A stretch of 64,000 bases of DNA from Thiobacillus denitrificans. Lineage in GTDB: Bacteria; Pseudomonadota; Gammaproteobacteria; Burkholderiales; Thiobacillaceae. Positions within the stretch are counted from its first letter, which is position 1, and each line of letters starts with the position of its first letter. The stretch is from positions 62,001-126,000 of the forward strand of contig DYIY01000006.1 of the NCBI GenBank assembly GCA_020723405.1. The letters are read 5' to 3'. Of the stretch, positions 1 through 8,729 are shown one piece after another. The translations under genes and the position numbers were made by a program. The notes below the pieces were generated by a model, which made no database searches, was not told the DNA's origin, and worked only from the letters and a program-made list of their open reading frames with translations.

Positions 1-487
1 CGTGGACGAGCGCTTCGGCCTGCCCACCGTGCGGGACATCCTCAAGGAACTGGAAAAGCCCGGCCGGGATCCCCGGCCCGCCTTCAAGACCGCCGCCTTC
101 CAGGAAGGGGTCCACGACCTCAAGGACCTGAAGCCCGGCATGCGCCTGGAAGGGGTGGTGAGCAACGTCACCAACTTCGGCGCCTTCGTGGACATCGGCG
201 TCCACCAGGACGGTCTGGTGCACATCTCCGCCCTGTCGGACAAGTTCGTCAATGACCCCCGGGAGGTGGTGAAGGCCGGCGACATCGTGCGGGTGAAGGT
301 CATGGAAGTTGACCTCCCCCGCAAGCGCATCGCCTTGTCCATGCGCATGAAGGACGAACCGCCGGCAGCCTCATCCAGTGCCGCCGGGGCGCCCATGGGC
401 AACCGGGAACGGGGCATGATGAAAAAGCCCCAGGAAGCCGCCGGCGGCGCCATGGCCGATGCCCTGAAGCGGGCCATCGGCCGCTGA
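1..487 (+). CDS. tex: Tex family RNA-binding transcription accessory protein (C-terminal part)
   Basis: Only the last 161 or so residues are present; the gene begins before the window and full Tex is usually near 780 residues. An S1 RNA-binding domain is clear at about residues 48-118 of the visible part (motifs [16 protein letters not shown] and DGLVHIS), preceded by the helical segment with [18 protein letters not shown] that typically leads into the Tex S1 domain. After the S1 domain comes a low-complexity basic tail. Tex acts in the cytoplasm on RNA and transcription complexes. It ends at TGA 485-487 and converges on the TauE/SafE gene, with a strong hairpin between them. Confidence 0.9.
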   Translation, partial: VDERFGLPTVRDILKELEKPGRDPRPAFKTAAFQEGVHDLKDLKPGMRLEGVVSNVTNFGAFVDIGVHQDGLVHISALSDKFVNDPREVVKAGDIVRVKVMEVDLPRKRIALSMRMKDEPPAASSSAAGAPMGNRERGMMKKPQEAAGGAMADALKRAIGR

Positions 488-503
488 CCCCAACCTGCTT
501 TTT

Positions 504-543
504 GCGCCCCTCCCCCCTCGATGGGGGAGAAGCCGGGGAGAGG
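504..543. repeat. C/G-rich dispersed repeat with imperfect palindrome
   Basis: The segment has the pattern CCCCTCCCCCCTCGATGGGG followed by a GGGGAGAGG block. A related arrangement (CCCCTCTCCC, short loop, GGGAGGGG, then CAGGGGCG) lies at 30026-30065. It resembles the small palindromic intergenic repeats common in betaproteobacteria. No coding role is apparent. Confidence 0.5.
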
Positions 544-571
544 CCACCCTCGTTCCACTCCCCCAAGTAAA

Positions 572-599
572 ACGGCCCTCCCCGTCTGGGGAGGGCCGT
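572..599. terminator. Strong hairpin between convergent genes
   Basis: A perfect 12-bp stem (ACGGCCCTCCCC / GGGGAGGGCCGT) with a four-base loop GTCT sits between the end of tex and the end of the TauE/SafE gene. A short T-tract follows only on the minus strand, so it probably terminates the exporter transcript best and may work in both directions. Confidence 0.7.
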
Positions 600-666
600 A
601 TCGGGCGACCGCGTGCTGGGCTTCTCGCGCAAGAGGCTCCATCACTGCCCAATGGAGTGTCCGCTT

Positions 667-1572
667 TCAGAATAGTTTCATCAGGGCCACGCCGCCAAGG
701 ACCAGGGTGCAGATGCCCACCACCCCGCGCAGTTTCGCTTCCGAGGCGCGGCGCACCGTCAGGGTGGCCATGGGCACGGAAAGCAGGGCCCCCAGGGCCA
801 GGGGGATGGCCAGTTCCCAGGCGATGGTCTTGCCGGCCGCCAGGTAGCCCAGTACCCCGATCAGGCAGGTCAGGGATTCCGCCACCGAAGTCACCGCCAC
901 CGCATGCTTGGCGGGCAGGCCGGACACCACCTGGCCGGCGGTCACCAGGGGACCGTAACCCCCGCCGGACAGACCCTTGTTGAAGGCCGCCACGGCGCCC
1001 ACCGCGACGATGCCGCCGGCCCGGTAGGGCACCTGGCGGTTGCGGGTGGCCAGGATGATCACGCCCATGGCCAGGATGATGGCGGTGATGAACAGGCCCA
1101 GCCAGAACTTGGAGATGCTCACCGCCACCCACACGGCCAGCAGGGCGCCGACGCCGGACAGGCTGCCCAGCAGCAGGGTGGTGCGACGGGCCCGGGCGTC
1201 ACGCAGGAAGTCCACATTGCCGTCCCGCTGGTGCAGCAGCCCGGCGGTGAGGCCGGTCATCAGTTCCGACAGCAGCACCGCCGGCACGATCTGCAGGGGC
1301 TCGAAGCCGGCCAGCAGCAGGAGGGGGGTGAGGGTGGTGCCGTAGCCCATGCCCAGGCTGGAATCCATGTATTCGCAGGCCAGGGCCGCCAGGAAAATCG
1401 CCATCATGATCAGGGTGGTGATGCCCAGGGTGCTTTGCGCTTCCACGTCCCAGCCGGGGGTGAAATGCAGGATGGTCAGGGTGGCCAGGACACCGGCCAC
1501 CAGCAGCAACCAGAGGCGGGTGCGGCGGCTGGACAGGGGGGGGAGGGCGGCGGGAAGGGACAGGGCGGGCAT
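667..1572 (-). CDS. TauE/SafE family membrane exporter
   Basis: A 301-residue, very hydrophobic protein with about eight predicted membrane segments. The two halves carry the family's glycine-rich loops (SSLGMGYGTTLTPLLL early, NKGLSGGGYGPLVTAGQ in the second half). The family exports sulfite, sulfonates or other small organic anions across the inner membrane; the substrate cannot be told from sequence. The N terminus has an extra segment before the first duplicated unit. The ATG is preceded by GAGGAG at good spacing. A near-consensus sigma-54 promoter lies about 20 bp upstream of the start, and a sigma-54 activator gene is divergent, so regulated expression by that activator is likely. Confidence 0.85.
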   Translation of the reverse strand: MPALSLPAALPPLSSRRTRLWLLLVAGVLATLTILHFTPGWDVEAQSTLGITTLIMMAIFLAALACEYMDSSLGMGYGTTLTPLLLLAGFEPLQIVPAVLLSELMTGLTAGLLHQRDGNVDFLRDARARRTTLLLGSLSGVGALLAVWVAVSISKFWLGLFITAIILAMGVIILATRNRQVPYRAGGIVAVGAVAAFNKGLSGGGYGPLVTAGQVVSGLPAKHAVAVTSVAESLTCLIGVLGYLAAGKTIAWELAIPLALGALLSVPMATLTVRRASEAKLRGVVGICTLVLGGVALMKLF

Positions 1573-1602
1573 GATGGACTCCTCGGATGAGTGCCCTTGC
1601 CT

Positions 1603-1618
1603 TGCATGGCCCGTGCCA
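1603..1618 (-). promoter_or_regulatory. Sigma-54 (-24/-12) promoter for the TauE/SafE gene
   Basis: Read on the minus strand the site is TGGCACG-GGCC-ATGCA. It keeps GG-N10-GC spacing and differs from TGGCACG-N4-TTGCA at one position. The predicted transcript start is near 1592, leaving a 20-nt leader that holds the GAGGAG ribosome site of the exporter gene. Confidence 0.75.
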
Positions 1619-1626
1619 GCTTTCCA

Positions 1627-1680
1627 TGACTGTCCCCCATACGCTGCCCGGGCCTCTGAATATGGGGTGGTGGACGGTCA
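1627..1680. promoter_or_regulatory. Interrupted inverted repeat, candidate activator site
   Basis: Arms TGACTGTCCCCCATA (1627-1641) and, 19 bp on, TATGGGG-tggtg-GACGGTCA (1661-1680) are inverted copies, with one mismatch and a 5-bp insertion in the right arm. It lies just upstream of the sigma-54 site and between the two divergent genes, where an enhancer-binding protein would bind. This role is inferred. Confidence 0.45.
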
Positions 1681-1723
1681 GTCCTGGCGGCGCCGATCCT
1701 CCTGGCCTAAGGTGAACCATGGC

Positions 1724-2932
<1,209 letters not shown>

Positions 2933-3094
2933 CGCCTTGGGCGCCACGACTCAGGGCAGGCACTGACGGAGCCATATTCATGCCGTGACCCCGGGGTTCC
3001 GTTGGGGGAATCTGGCACGTTGCACCGGCGAAGGTGTTGGATTACATTGCGTGTGCATTAATCACACACAAGCACATCAAACAAGGAACCCACA

Positions 3095-3799
3095 ATGAAC
3101 CTTCATATCGGGCGGTCGCTGGCCCTCCTCACCTGTCTCTTCCTGCCGTTGCAAGGGCACACTGCGGTCGATGTCTACTCCCAGGCCCCCACGGGCACCT
3201 TCGCCGATACCTCGGCGGTCTGGAACGACCCCCACGATCCCGGCTTCAATTGGAGCCTGGATGGCGACAAGGAAGTCTGGTCCTACTTCACACTGCCCTC
3301 CAGCGTCACTTTCGATCGCATCTCCTGGTACGGATCCAATACGGACGGTGACTTTGCCGTGGATCTGTTCGCGGCCACCTGCTATTCCTGCGGCCTGTCC
3401 TGGGCCGGTACCGAGGGTGATTTCACCAACAACCTCCTGGCCACCTCCCTGTTCAGCCAGGCGGAGGTCCACAAGACCCTGCTGTCCGGGAACACTTACT
3501 CCTATTACATCGACCTGCCCACGGCGATCACTCTGGACGGGTCCAGCCCCTATTACGCCCTGTCCATCGTCAACAACTACACGTCCAAGCCTTTCCAGTG
3601 GTCGGCGGCCAGCAGCGGCCTGGGTTCCCATCTCTACTTCATCGTCGGCCAGGCCATGGTGTTGAGCACTTCCGGGAACCTGGCCTTTACCTTGACCGAT
3701 ACCATGGCCGTGCCGGTCCCCGAGCCGGAAACCTATGCCCTGTTGATCGCTGGTCTGGGGATGGTCGGTGCTGCGGTGAGACGCCGCAGGAAGGCCTGA
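3095..3799 (+). CDS. PEP-CTERM sorting domain protein
   Basis: A 234-residue secreted protein with an N-terminal signal peptide (cleavage near residues 24-25), a beta-rich body without recognised catalytic motifs, and a C-terminal PEP-CTERM signal: VPEPETYALLIAGLGMVG followed by a basic tail RRRRKA. Such proteins are exported by Sec and processed by an exosortase in the inner membrane. Two cysteines in CYSC spacing may form a disulfide. AAGGA precedes the ATG. A good terminator follows, so it is probably transcribed alone. The function of the body is unknown. Confidence 0.85.
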   Translation: MNLHIGRSLALLTCLFLPLQGHTAVDVYSQAPTGTFADTSAVWNDPHDPGFNWSLDGDKEVWSYFTLPSSVTFDRISWYGSNTDGDFAVDLFAATCYSCGLSWAGTEGDFTNNLLATSLFSQAEVHKTLLSGNTYSYYIDLPTAITLDGSSPYYALSIVNNYTSKPFQWSAASSGLGSHLYFIVGQAMVLSTSGNLAFTLTDTMAVPVPEPETYALLIAGLGMVGAAVRRRRKA

Positions 3800-3831
3800 A
3801 CCCCTGCCTCCCTTCCACGCTTTTCAGCAGA

Positions 3832-3857
3832 AAGCCCCGCCCAGGCGGGGCTTTTTT
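3832..3857 (+). terminator. Rho-independent terminator after the PEP-CTERM gene
   Basis: Stem AAGCCCCGCC / GGCGGGGCTT with a two-base loop and a following T run, 33 bp after the stop codon. Confidence 0.85.
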
Positions 3858-3891
3858 CACGGGCATGGCACACCGCCCGAGTGGCAGGCAT

Positions 3892-5802
3892 TCAGCGTCC
3901 CCGCCGATGGGCCCTGAGCCGGAACCGCCCCGGGTCCATGGCATCCATCAGGTCCCCTTCCAGGGGCAAGGGATCTCCCTCCATCTGGCTGGCCAGGGCT
4001 TCCGCCGCCAGGCTGGCCCAGACCAGGCCCCGGCTGCCCAGACCCAGCAGGCCGTAGAGGCCGGGCTGGCGGGGCAGGGTGGCGAGACGGCAATCCCGGG
4101 CCAGGGGGGCGTCCGGGTCGGGCAGGGGGCCGGCCATGGGCAGCCGGTCCGGGGTGGCGGCGCGAAAGCCCACCCGGCCGTCCAGGCTGGCCGGGTCCAG
4201 GCCGGTTTCGGCGCCGGGCAGCATGTGGGCCAGGCGGATCAGGTTGCCTGCGTGTTCTTCGTTGCGCAGCTCGCTGCCTTCGTCCCAGGCGTAGGAGGCG
4301 CCCAGGCAGTGGATGCCGTCCACGGCGGGGGTCAGGTAGCCCTCCCGGCACAGGGCATGGTCCAGGGGGGGCAGGCGGCCGGCGGGGACGTGGCTCACCT
4401 GGCCGCGCACCGGGGTGAGGGGCAGATGGGGGGCCAGGGGTCGGGCGCCGGTGCCGTTGGCCAGGACCAGCACGGGGGCCTGGGCCAGGAGCCGGCCCTC
4501 GGCGTCCAGCAGGGCCCATTGGTCGTCGTGCCGCGCGATGCTGGCGACGGCGCTGTCGGTGCGCAGGGTGAGGGCGAGGCCGCCGGCTTCCAGCAGGCGC
4601 TGGCACACGCCGGGGGGATTGGCCCAGCCGGCGCCGGGGAACCACCAGCCGCCCAGGCCGGTGGGGTGGCCCAGGCGGGCGCCGGCTTCGTCCCGTTCCA
4701 GGAAGGTGACGAATTCGGCGGGGAAGCGCCGGGCCATGTCCCGCTGCCGGGCTTCGTGTTCCGGGTCCCGGGCCATTTGCAGCAGGCCGTTGAAGCGGCG
4801 GCGGGGCGGGTAGCCTTCCCGGTCCAGGCGGGCGAAGCTGCGGGCGGTGTGCAGGAAGCAGGCCCGGTTGAGGCGGGAGGCGATGTTGTCGTCCACGGAC
4901 AGCATGGGCCGGGCGATGCCGGCCTTGTTGCCGGAGGCTTCCCGGGCGGGTTGGCCGTGGCGTTCAAGCACGTCCACCTGCCAGCCCCGTTCCGCCAGGC
5001 GCCAGGCGATGGCGCTGCCGGCCAGGCCGGTCCCCAGGACCAGGGCCCTGCGTTCCCTCGGCAATGGCGTGGCGGGGGTGCCGGACGGGTTCGTGGGGTG
5101 GGCCAGGCGGCCCGTCAGCATGTCCCGCTTGCCGGCGTAGCCGGGCCGCTTTTCCCAGGCGAACCCTGCTTCCACCAGGGCTTCCCGCACGGCGCCGGCC
5201 ACGCACCAGGTGGCCAGGGTGGCGTCCGGGGCGGCCAGTTGGGCGCAACGGCGGAACAGGGGGGCGGACCACATGTCCGGGTTCTTCCTGGGGTCGAAGC
5301 CGTCCAGGTAGAAGGCGTCCACCCGGGCGCGCAACTGGCGCAGGCACTCGGCGGCCTCGCCCAGGAGCAGGGTGAGGACCACCCGGCCACCGGCGAATTC
5401 CAGGCGGTGGAAGCCGGGCACCGGCACCGGCCAGTCCCGGCGCAGGGCGTCGCTGAGGAATTCGAATTCCGGCCAGGCCAGGTGCAGCCGGGCCAACTGG
5501 GAGGCGGGGATGGGGTGCTTTTCCACGGCCAGGTAGTGGAGCCGGCCGGGACGGTTCGGGTCGGCCCGCCAGGCGGCCCAGGTGGCGAGGAAATTGAGGC
5601 CGGTGCCGAAGCCGTTTTCCAGGATGACGAAGCGTTCCCGCCCGGCCCAGCGCTCCGGCAGGCCGTTGCCGCCCAGGAAGACGTGGCGGGCCTGGCCCGG
5701 GCCGCCGGCGGCGGCGTGGTAGATGTCTTCGTAGTCCGCCGAGCGGGGCGTGCCGTCCGGGGCGAAGTCCAACCGGGGGCCGTGCAGGGGAGGCTGGGGC
5801 AT
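3892..5802 (-). CDS. mnmC: Bifunctional tRNA mnm5s2U biosynthesis protein MnmC
   Basis: A 636-residue fusion, close to the usual 660-690. Residues 1 to about 240 are the SAM-dependent methyltransferase half (FVILENGFGTGLNFLATW loop; YLDGFDPRKNPDMWS). From about residue 255 comes the FAD oxidoreductase half, with the Rossmann motif VLGTGLAGSAIAWRLAERG and the C-terminal GLLGLGSRGL. The enzyme finishes the 5-methylaminomethyl group at the wobble uridine of several tRNAs: the oxidase half removes the carboxymethyl group and the methyltransferase half then methylates. The start overlaps the hslO stop by one base (TGATG), indicating translational coupling. Confidence 0.93.
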   Translation of the reverse strand: MPQPPLHGPRLDFAPDGTPRSADYEDIYHAAAGGPGQARHVFLGGNGLPERWAGRERFVILENGFGTGLNFLATWAAWRADPNRPGRLHYLAVEKHPIPASQLARLHLAWPEFEFLSDALRRDWPVPVPGFHRLEFAGGRVVLTLLLGEAAECLRQLRARVDAFYLDGFDPRKNPDMWSAPLFRRCAQLAAPDATLATWCVAGAVREALVEAGFAWEKRPGYAGKRDMLTGRLAHPTNPSGTPATPLPRERRALVLGTGLAGSAIAWRLAERGWQVDVLERHGQPAREASGNKAGIARPMLSVDDNIASRLNRACFLHTARSFARLDREGYPPRRRFNGLLQMARDPEHEARQRDMARRFPAEFVTFLERDEAGARLGHPTGLGGWWFPGAGWANPPGVCQRLLEAGGLALTLRTDSAVASIARHDDQWALLDAEGRLLAQAPVLVLANGTGARPLAPHLPLTPVRGQVSHVPAGRLPPLDHALCREGYLTPAVDGIHCLGASYAWDEGSELRNEEHAGNLIRLAHMLPGAETGLDPASLDGRVGFRAATPDRLPMAGPLPDPDAPLARDCRLATLPRQPGLYGLLGLGSRGLVWASLAAEALASQMEGDPLPLEGDLMDAMDPGRFRLRAHRRGR

Positions 5803-6656
5803 CAGTGCATGCGGCCCGGGGCGGCGAAGATGGCTTCCAGGTCCTCGGCGTCGAAGCGGTAGTCCCGGTCGCAGATGTCGTCGCGCACGTGGATTTCGCC
5901 CTTGTCCTTCAGCACGGCTTCACATTCGGCCCGGCCCAGGCTGCGCAGCATGGCGTGGATCTTGTCCGGATCTTCGGGGCAGTGGTGGCTGACGGGCCGG
6001 GCGGGGAAGACCCGGAGGTCTTCTTCGGGGAACAGCCGGCGCAGCAGCTCCAGGGGCGGCAGGGCCAGGTGTTCGGCGGGCTGGAGGGTGTCCAGCAGAT
6101 GCTGGATGCGGTTCCAGCCATCCGGGTCCCGGGCGTCGGCGTCGGGCAGTTTCTGCACCAGCAGACCCACGGCCCGTTGGTCGTTGGCGGCCAGGATCAG
6201 GCGGGTGGGGAGTTGTTCGGAGCGGTCCAGGTAGTTCTGGAACACGCCGGCGATGCTGGTGCCTTCCAGGGGCACCAGGCTCTGCCAGGGCTGGCGCATG
6301 GAGGGAACGTCCAGGGTGAGCAGGAGCTGGCCGTCGCCCAGCAGTTCCGCCACGCCGGCTTTCTCCGCTACGGGGCCCTCATGGCGGGCCATGCCGCGCA
6401 GATGCAGGTTTTCGTCGCAATCCAGCACCAGCAGGTTCACGGCGCCGTTGCCGCGCAACTGGAAGGTCATGCGCCCGGGCTGCTTCAGGTTGGCGGCGAT
6501 TAGGCAGGTGACGGCGCTCATTTCTCCCAGCAGGGCGGCCACCGGCGGTGGGTAGGCCCGGCGGAGGGTGAGGTCCAGCCAGGACTGGTCCAGGCTGGCG
6601 AGGGCGCCACGGATGTCCAGGTGCTCGAACAGGAAGGGTTGTACGCAGTCTTGCAT
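5802..6656 (-). CDS. hslO: Hsp33 redox chaperone with incomplete zinc-binding cysteines
   Basis: A 284-residue Hsp33 family protein, normal length. The N-terminal substrate-binding fold is well kept (TCLIAANLKQPGRMTFQLRG; PLEGTSIAGVFQNYLDRSEQ). Hsp33 is a cytosolic holdase switched on by oxidation of four zinc-bound cysteines (CxC and CxxC). Here the first cysteine of each pair is replaced: the CxC position reads HHC (H224, C226) and the CxxC position reads DDIC (D259, C262). One other cysteine, C245, lies between them. A mixed His/Asp/Cys metal site or a zinc-free form is possible. ATG 6656 is chosen to match the family N terminus. It is followed by mnmC with overlap. Confidence 0.88.
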   Translation of the reverse strand: MQDCVQPFLFEHLDIRGALASLDQSWLDLTLRRAYPPPVAALLGEMSAVTCLIAANLKQPGRMTFQLRGNGAVNLLVLDCDENLHLRGMARHEGPVAEKAGVAELLGDGQLLLTLDVPSMRQPWQSLVPLEGTSIAGVFQNYLDRSEQLPTRLILAANDQRAVGLLVQKLPDADARDPDGWNRIQHLLDTLQPAEHLALPPLELLRRLFPEEDLRVFPARPVSHHCPEDPDKIHAMLRSLGRAECEAVLKDKGEIHVRDDICDRDYRFDAEDLEAIFAAPGRMH

Positions 6657-6740
6657 GGGGTTGGGAGGGCAGGGAAAGTGGCGGGATTTTAACCGGGTAC
6701 GGAGGAGGTTTTTCCTTGCCGGATCACGGGGGCGCAGGGC

Positions 6741-6778
6741 GTTGAATCCCCCCCGGCCCCCCTTTTTCAAAGGGGGAG
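6741..6778. repeat. Dispersed palindromic repeat (single unit)
   Basis: The unit reads TTGAATCCCCCCC-GG-CCCCCC followed by TTTTTCAAAGGGGG and lies between msrA and hslO. The same unit occurs at 18025-18060 and 27347-27384, and inverted at 17961-17999 and 27288-27327. The inner CCCCCC-TTT-AAA-GGGGGG part can fold into a small hairpin. Confidence 0.8.
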
Positions 6779-6808
6779 AGGCGTATGCGGGGGGGAGGAG
6801 GGGGCCGA

Positions 6809-7351
6809 TCAGGCGCCGGGCTTGAGGCGGGCGGCGAACTTCTGCCGGAACTTGGCCAGCTTGGGGGCCACCACGTGCTGGCAGTAAGGCTGATAGGGGT
6901 TCCGGTCGAAGTAGCGCTGGTGGTAGGTCTCGGCGGGCCAGAAGGTGGCGGCGGGGGCCAGTTCGGTGACGATGGGGGCAGGAAAGACCCGGTCATCCGC
7001 CAGTTGGGCCAGCAGGGCCTGGGCCTCGGCCTTCTGGGCGGCGTCGTGCCAGAAGATGGCGGAGCGGTACTGGGTGCCCACGTCGTTGCCCTGGCGGTTG
7101 AGGGTGGTGGGGTCGTGGAGGGTGAAGAAGATCTCCAGGATGTCCCGGTAGGCGATCACGTCCGGGTCGAAGTGCACCTGGACCACTTCGGCGTGGCCCG
7201 TGTCGCCGCCGCAGATGGCCCGATAGTCGGGGTTGTCCAGTTGGCCGCCCATGTAGCCGGACAGGGCTTCGGTGACCCCTTCCAGGCGGTTGTAGGCGCT
7301 TTCGATGCACCAGAAGCAGCCGCCGGCCAGGGTGGCAATGGCTTGGGTCAT
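6809..7351 (-). CDS. msrA: Peptide methionine sulfoxide reductase MsrA
   Basis: A 180-residue protein with the family active site GGCFWC at residues 10-15; C12 is the expected catalytic cysteine. The LDNPDYRAICGGDTGHAEVVQV segment and the DPTTLNRQGNDVGTQYRS segment are family signatures. It reduces methionine-S-sulfoxide in free and protein form using thioredoxin. ATG 7351 follows a GAGGAG ribosome site. It lies upstream of hslO on the same strand, 152 bp away with a repeat unit between. Both serve oxidative-stress repair, so co-expression is plausible but not shown. Confidence 0.95.
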   Translation of the reverse strand: MTQAIATLAGGCFWCIESAYNRLEGVTEALSGYMGGQLDNPDYRAICGGDTGHAEVVQVHFDPDVIAYRDILEIFFTLHDPTTLNRQGNDVGTQYRSAIFWHDAAQKAEAQALLAQLADDRVFPAPIVTELAPAATFWPAETYHQRYFDRNPYQPYCQHVVAPKLAKFRQKFAARLKPGA

Positions 7352-7398
7352 GATGGTTTCTCCTCGGGATGGCTGGATTATGAAGGCATCCTGGCCAC

Positions 7399-7425
7399 TC
7401 AGGTTCCGGGCGCCTTTGCCGATAG
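7399..7425 (+). promoter_or_regulatory. Candidate flagellar sigma-28 promoter for the HD-GYP gene
   Basis: TCAGGTTC (7399-7406) and GCCGATAG (7418-7425) separated by 11 bp match the sigma-28 consensus TAAAGTTT-N11-GCCGATAA at 5 of 8 and 7 of 8 positions. The predicted start is about 20 bp before the HD-GYP start codon. Confidence 0.5.
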
Positions 7426-7451
7426 AATGCCAACCCGGAACGCCCGTGACC

Positions 7452-8729
7452 ATGAACCCTTCAGAAGAACGCATCTCCATCGAGCAATTGCGCGTCGGCC
7501 TGTACGTCCGCCTGGACGACTGGATGGATCATCCTTTCCTGTTCAGCAGCTTTCGCATCCGCAATGAAAAGCAGTTGAAGGCCCTGCGCTCCCTGGGGTT
7601 GAAGGACATCCTCTACGTGCCTGCCAAGAGCGATTCGCCGCCCCTGCCGCCGCCCAAACCCGATGCTCCGCCCGCCGAGACGCCCCCGGTGGATCCGGAA
7701 GTGGAGGCCATGTGGCGGGAAAAAAAGGCCCGCCGGGAGGAACTGACCAAGCAGCGGGAAGCCTTCGGCCGGGTGGAGAAGAAGTTCCAGGGGGGCATGA
7801 CCACGGTGAAGTCCCTGCTGCGCAACCTGTTCTCCAGGCCCCAGGAATCCTTGGAGCAGGCCCAGGCCCTGGTCACCGACATGGTGGATTCCCTGCTGGC
7901 CGAGAAGGACGTGCTCATTCATCTGATGAACGCCAAGAGTGGCGACGAAGGGGCCTACTACCACGCCTTGAACGTGACCATGCTGTCCCTCATGCTGGCC
8001 AAGGAGGCGGGCTTCAGCGCCCAGGAGATGCATGCCCTGGGCCAAGGTACCCTGCTCCACGACATCGGCAAGGAGCGGGTGCCCACCCAGATCCTGTTGA
8101 AGAAATCGGCCTGGACCCAGGCGGAGCGCAATTTCTACCAGCAGCACGTGGTCTATGGCCTGGAGATGGCCACCAAGCTGCCTGACATACCGGCCGGAGC
8201 CCTGGAAGTCATCGCCATGCACCACGAATTCCTGGATGGCAGCGGCTTTCCCAATCGCCTGGCGGGGTCCCGCATCGGCCGTTTCGCCCGCATCGCCGCC
8301 ATCGCCAATGCCTTCGACAACTATTGCAACCGGCCCAATCCAGCCGATTCCATGATTCCCGCCGAAGCTTTGTCGCACATGTTCAGGAAGGAACAGGGCA
8401 AATACGACCCGGCCCTCATGCAGCACTTCATCCGCTGTCTGGGCGTCTATCCGCCGGGCAGCGTGGTGAAGCTCAACAACGACGCCATCGGCCTGGTGGT
8501 GAGCGTCAATTCCGCCCAGCTCCTGCACCCCATCATGATGCTTTACGACCCGGAGGTGCCCAAGGAGGAAGCCCTGTTGCTCAATCTGGCCGACGAACCG
8601 GACTTGAGCGTGGTGTCCACCCTGCGCCCGGCCAGCCTGCCCCGGGACGTCTATGAGTATCTGAACCCCCGGACCCGGGTCAGCTACTACGCCGAGGGCA
8701 ACAGCACTCCCCATCGTCAGGCGGGTTGA
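7452..8729 (+). CDS. HD-GYP domain c-di-GMP phosphodiesterase
   Basis: A 425-residue cytoplasmic protein. Residues 1 to about 125 match the DUF3391-type N-terminal domain found before many HD-GYP domains (ISIEQLRVGLYVRLDDWMDHPF), followed by a proline-rich linker and a charged helix. The HD-GYP domain spans about 140-370, with HDIGK near 203 and HHEFLDGSGFP near 257; GSGFP stands in for GxGYP. The family hydrolyses cyclic di-GMP. ATG 7452 sits close to a candidate sigma-28 promoter, suggesting expression with the flagellar regulon. Its last 13 bases overlap tail-to-tail with the M20 peptidase gene. Confidence 0.9.
   Translation: MNPSEERISIEQLRVGLYVRLDDWMDHPFLFSSFRIRNEKQLKALRSLGLKDILYVPAKSDSPPLPPPKPDAPPAETPPVDPEVEAMWREKKARREELTKQREAFGRVEKKFQGGMTTVKSLLRNLFSRPQESLEQAQALVTDMVDSLLAEKDVLIHLMNAKSGDEGAYYHALNVTMLSLMLAKEAGFSAQEMHALGQGTLLHDIGKERVPTQILLKKSAWTQAERNFYQQHVVYGLEMATKLPDIPAGALEVIAMHHEFLDGSGFPNRLAGSRIGRFARIAAIANAFDNYCNRPNPADSMIPAEALSHMFRKEQGKYDPALMQHFIRCLGVYPPGSVVKLNNDAIGLVVSVNSAQLLHPIMMLYDPEVPKEEALLLNLADEPDLSVVSTLRPASLPRDVYEYLNPRTRVSYYAEGNSTPHRQAG

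Noticed and set aside
3014-3025. TGGCACGTTGCA upstream of the first PEP-CTERM gene as sigma-54 promoter
   Set aside because: Both half-elements are present but adjacent; GG-N6-GC spacing does not fit the needed N10.
3052-3066. TGTG-N7-CACA as a CRP/FNR-type site
   Set aside because: The spacing is one base short of the CRP consensus and the arms are only four bases.
3598-5862. Long open frame opposite mnmC (754 codons)
   Set aside because: It is antisense to mnmC, is Gly/Gln/Pro rich with no domain, and is the usual stop-free shadow in GC-rich sequence.
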